A stretch of DNA of 64,000 nucleotides from Salinicola lusitanus (lineage in GTDB: Bacteria > Pseudomonadota > Gammaproteobacteria > Pseudomonadales > Halomonadaceae), in contig NZ_PZJM01000004.1 of NCBI RefSeq assembly GCF_003206045.1, positions 195,424 to 259,423 of the forward strand, given 5' to 3'. The notes beneath the pieces were generated by a model. The model did no database searches. It worked only from the letters and a program-made list of their open reading frames with translations, and was not told the DNA's origin. The position numbers and the translations under genes were made by a program. Shown piece by piece: positions 62,550 through 64,000 of this stretch; positions within the stretch are counted from its first letter, which is position 1, and each line of letters begins with the position of its first letter.

Positions 62550-62789
62550 ATGCCACGCACCATGAATGAACGTGAGAAGATTCGTAAGTTCCGTGAACTT
62601 GATGATGCCTTTGCCGAAGCCCTGCGCGAGCTGGATGGCGGGCCCAGCCGATCCGAGCAGGTATCGGTGGATCAAAAAGATTCTGATTTCAAGGATCGCT
62701 TGCAACATCTGATGCAGGAATACGCCTTGAGCCAGCGCTGCGTGCACAAGATGTTGAGCACGCTGATGGAATATAAAAAAATATTCTAA
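62550..62789 (+). CDS. small helical protein resembling the MvaT/H-NS-like oligomerisation stump
   Basis: The protein has 79 residues, is charged and helical. Residues 47-70 (DFKDRLQHLMQEYALSQRCV, then HKML) resemble the MvaT segment EFEEKLRALMGEYQKSLRDVIALL, and the N-terminus is a helix as in MvaT. The C-terminal DNA-binding domain of MvaT is absent; the protein stops at EYKKIF. Similarity was judged by eye and is moderate, so an unrelated coiled-coil protein is possible. A start at 62562 is also possible; no strong ribosome site is seen. It lies at the edge of an AT-rich stretch and upstream of the O-antigen-ligase-like gene. Confidence 0.6.
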   Translation: MPRTMNEREKIRKFRELDDAFAEALRELDGGPSRSEQVSVDQKDSDFKDRLQHLMQEYALSQRCVHKMLSTLMEYKKIF

Positions 62790-62929
62790 AATCGAGTGGT
62801 TGAATAATGGTGTTGTAATTGCTACGTGTCTCTGAAATTTATCTGCCTTTGTATGGCGTGAGCGGTAGCTAAAAGTTCGGCCGAATACTTTTCCTTTAAT
62901 TCAACCCCGCAGTGGAAAGGATTCCGCTC

Positions 62930-64000
62930 ATGACATCCTCGATTAGCCTCGAAAGTCGGCTAAGTTTTGTTTTACTATTATCCTTGCCCCAGTTTTTTGT
63001 CGTGAAAGTCATGGGGATGTGGCTTCCTTTAGCTCTCGTGGCCGTCGTTCTACTATTTCCTGAGCTAATAATTCGATTCAGAGAGCTGGTCAGGGATAGA
63101 ACGGTTCTACTCTTGATGGGCTTGATGGCGACGCAGTGCTTTGCTCTTACAGGGTCAGTCGATAAAGCAATGGGAGTGAAAGTCATTGTCTACGAGGCAG
63201 TCTTTATCGTCGTGTTTTTAGCGGCAAAGCATTGTGATTGGGAAAGGCTCAAAAAGCAGCCGGCCATGTGGATCTTTTTCATAGGATGTTTTCTATTGGC
63301 AGGATTCGTCATCATTTGTCGAATCTTTCCGGAATTGGAGGATACCTTCCTGCTATCCGGGTGGAGTGGTATTTTCATCAACCCCAATGTGCAGCAGGGA
63401 TTGGCCGATGGCAGCATCCGTAACAATGTTTTCGACCCAGTGAAAGCTGGCGGCATATTCGTCAACGCCAACGTGGCAAGCTGCTACCTGGGTATGCTTT
63501 CACTCTGTACGTTGGCTTGTATCAGGCGCCCTCGGCTGGCTTGGGGCATCAGCCTTCCACTGCTCGTTGCCGTTTTTTCGACGGGATCGAAGACGGCGAC
63601 GGTTATCTTGATCGGCCTGACCATCGTCTATCTGGTAGTCGCTCTCGTCCTGAGAAACATCCTGGCCGCCAAAATGGCTCTGGCGCTGGGAGTGATGGTG
63701 GCTTCAATGATGATATTGTTCTACAGCCCGATTCCACAACAGTTCGTCGGCAAGATTACGAGTCAGGAAACTAGCCTAGCTCCTATGTTACCCTCCGCGT
63801 CTCCGCCGTCTTCGGACGAACCGGGCCCGCGCGAGACATTGGATAATGCCGAGGATTCGATGAACAGCCGACTGCTGATATGGCAATACGGCTTGGAAGC
63901 GTTCGAAGAAAGACCTCTCATGGGGCAAGGGTACGGGGGGTGGCAGCAGGGGTTTTCCAGTTACGTCAAAAGACTGGGCGAGGAGGGGATCGAGTTGCGC
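62930..64000 (+). CDS. O-antigen ligase-like membrane protein (3' end outside window)
   Basis: 357 codons are open to the right edge without a stop. About nine membrane helices are visible in the first 260 residues (SFVLLLSLPQFFVV, LPLALVAVVLLFP, VLLLMGLMATQC, MWIFFIGCFLLAGFVII and others). AGGIFVNANVASCYLGML and FSTGSKTATVILIGL correspond to the Wzy_C/WaaL motifs. NSRLLIWQYGLEAFEERPLM with GQGYGGWQ after a hydrophilic Pro/Ser/Glu loop is the classical periplasmic-loop motif. Such proteins join or polymerise surface glycans, or transfer glycans to proteins. The start ATG at 62930 has GGAAAGGA 8 bases upstream. It may belong to a surface polysaccharide locus continuing to the right. Confidence 0.78.
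   Translation, partial: MTSSISLESRLSFVLLLSLPQFFVVKVMGMWLPLALVAVVLLFPELIIRFRELVRDRTVLLLMGLMATQCFALTGSVDKAMGVKVIVYEAVFIVVFLAAKHCDWERLKKQPAMWIFFIGCFLLAGFVIICRIFPELEDTFLLSGWSGIFINPNVQQGLADGSIRNNVFDPVKAGGIFVNANVASCYLGMLSLCTLACIRRPRLAWGISLPLLVAVFSTGSKTATVILIGLTIVYLVVALVLRNILAAKMALALGVMVASMMILFYSPIPQQFVGKITSQETSLAPMLPSASPPSSDEPGPRETLDNAEDSMNSRLLIWQYGLEAFEERPLMGQGYGGWQQGFSSYVKRLGEEGIELR

Overview
The window is a GC-rich chromosomal segment of a motile gammaproteobacterium. The order lon-hupB-ppiD, an flhDC master operon, FliT/FlhE/CheZ, a CIO-type cytochrome bd operon with cydDC, and the general gene content point to the Halomonadaceae (Halomonas/Salinicola-like). That assignment is an inference from gene content; no 16S gene is present. 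No tRNA, rRNA, insertion sequence, prophage or CRISPR array was seen.

Layout. (1) 1-8.2 kb: the end of lon, hupB with a strong sigma70 promoter, ppiD, then a leftward block with a YkgJ-like cysteine-cluster protein, a two-domain QueD-like protein, queE, queC, a cytoplasmic asparaginase, a CBS-domain protein and an unknown protein. (2) 8.4-30.4 kb: a nearly uninterrupted motility and chemotaxis block: fliDST, a FliK-like/FlhB-C-terminus-like pair, flhDC, motAB, cheAW, two chemoreceptors, cheR, cheB, cheY, cheZ, flhB, flhA, flhE and fliA. (3) 30.5-40 kb: pqiABC, a YrbG-like cation exchanger, an ArsA-family ATPase with a small protein ending in Cys-Cys, a CstA-type transporter and a Bcr/CflA efflux pump. 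(4) 40.3-46.2 kb: cioA-cioB-cydD-cydC, four tightly packed or overlapping genes. (5) 46.2-53.9 kb: glutaryl-CoA dehydrogenase, a class III CoA-transferase and a CsiR-like repressor (a glutarate module), an AGE-family epimerase, a SulP transporter with STAS domain and a lipoprotein esterase. (6) 54-64 kb: a second flagellar/cell-surface block with flaG, two divergent bactofilins, a 1501-residue multi-domain glycosyltransferase, flagellin, a 9-bp minisatellite, a small MvaT-stump-like protein and the start of an O-antigen-ligase-like membrane protein cut by the window end.

Regulation. FlhDC and FliA are both encoded here. Sites matching the FliA (sigma28) consensus TAAA-N15-GCCGATAA, or close to it, lie upstream of fliD, motA, cheA, both chemoreceptor genes, cheY, flagellin and both bactofilins. 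The bactofilins are therefore candidate members of the late flagellar regulon, which is the most unexpected regulatory observation. A 10-bp motif (TGTCGATATT) recurs upstream of gcdH and upstream of the csiR-like gene and is a candidate operator.

Most unusual features: the giant protein beside flagellin (TPR, GT41/SPINDLY-type transferase, FkbM-like domain, family 2 glycosyltransferase, second methyltransferase-like domain) whose C-terminal half is visibly AT-richer than its N-terminal half; the bactofilin-flaG group under sigma28-like promoters; a QueD-like protein whose first domain has lost the zinc motif; and a CoA-transferase carrying an in-frame 45-bp duplicated insertion.
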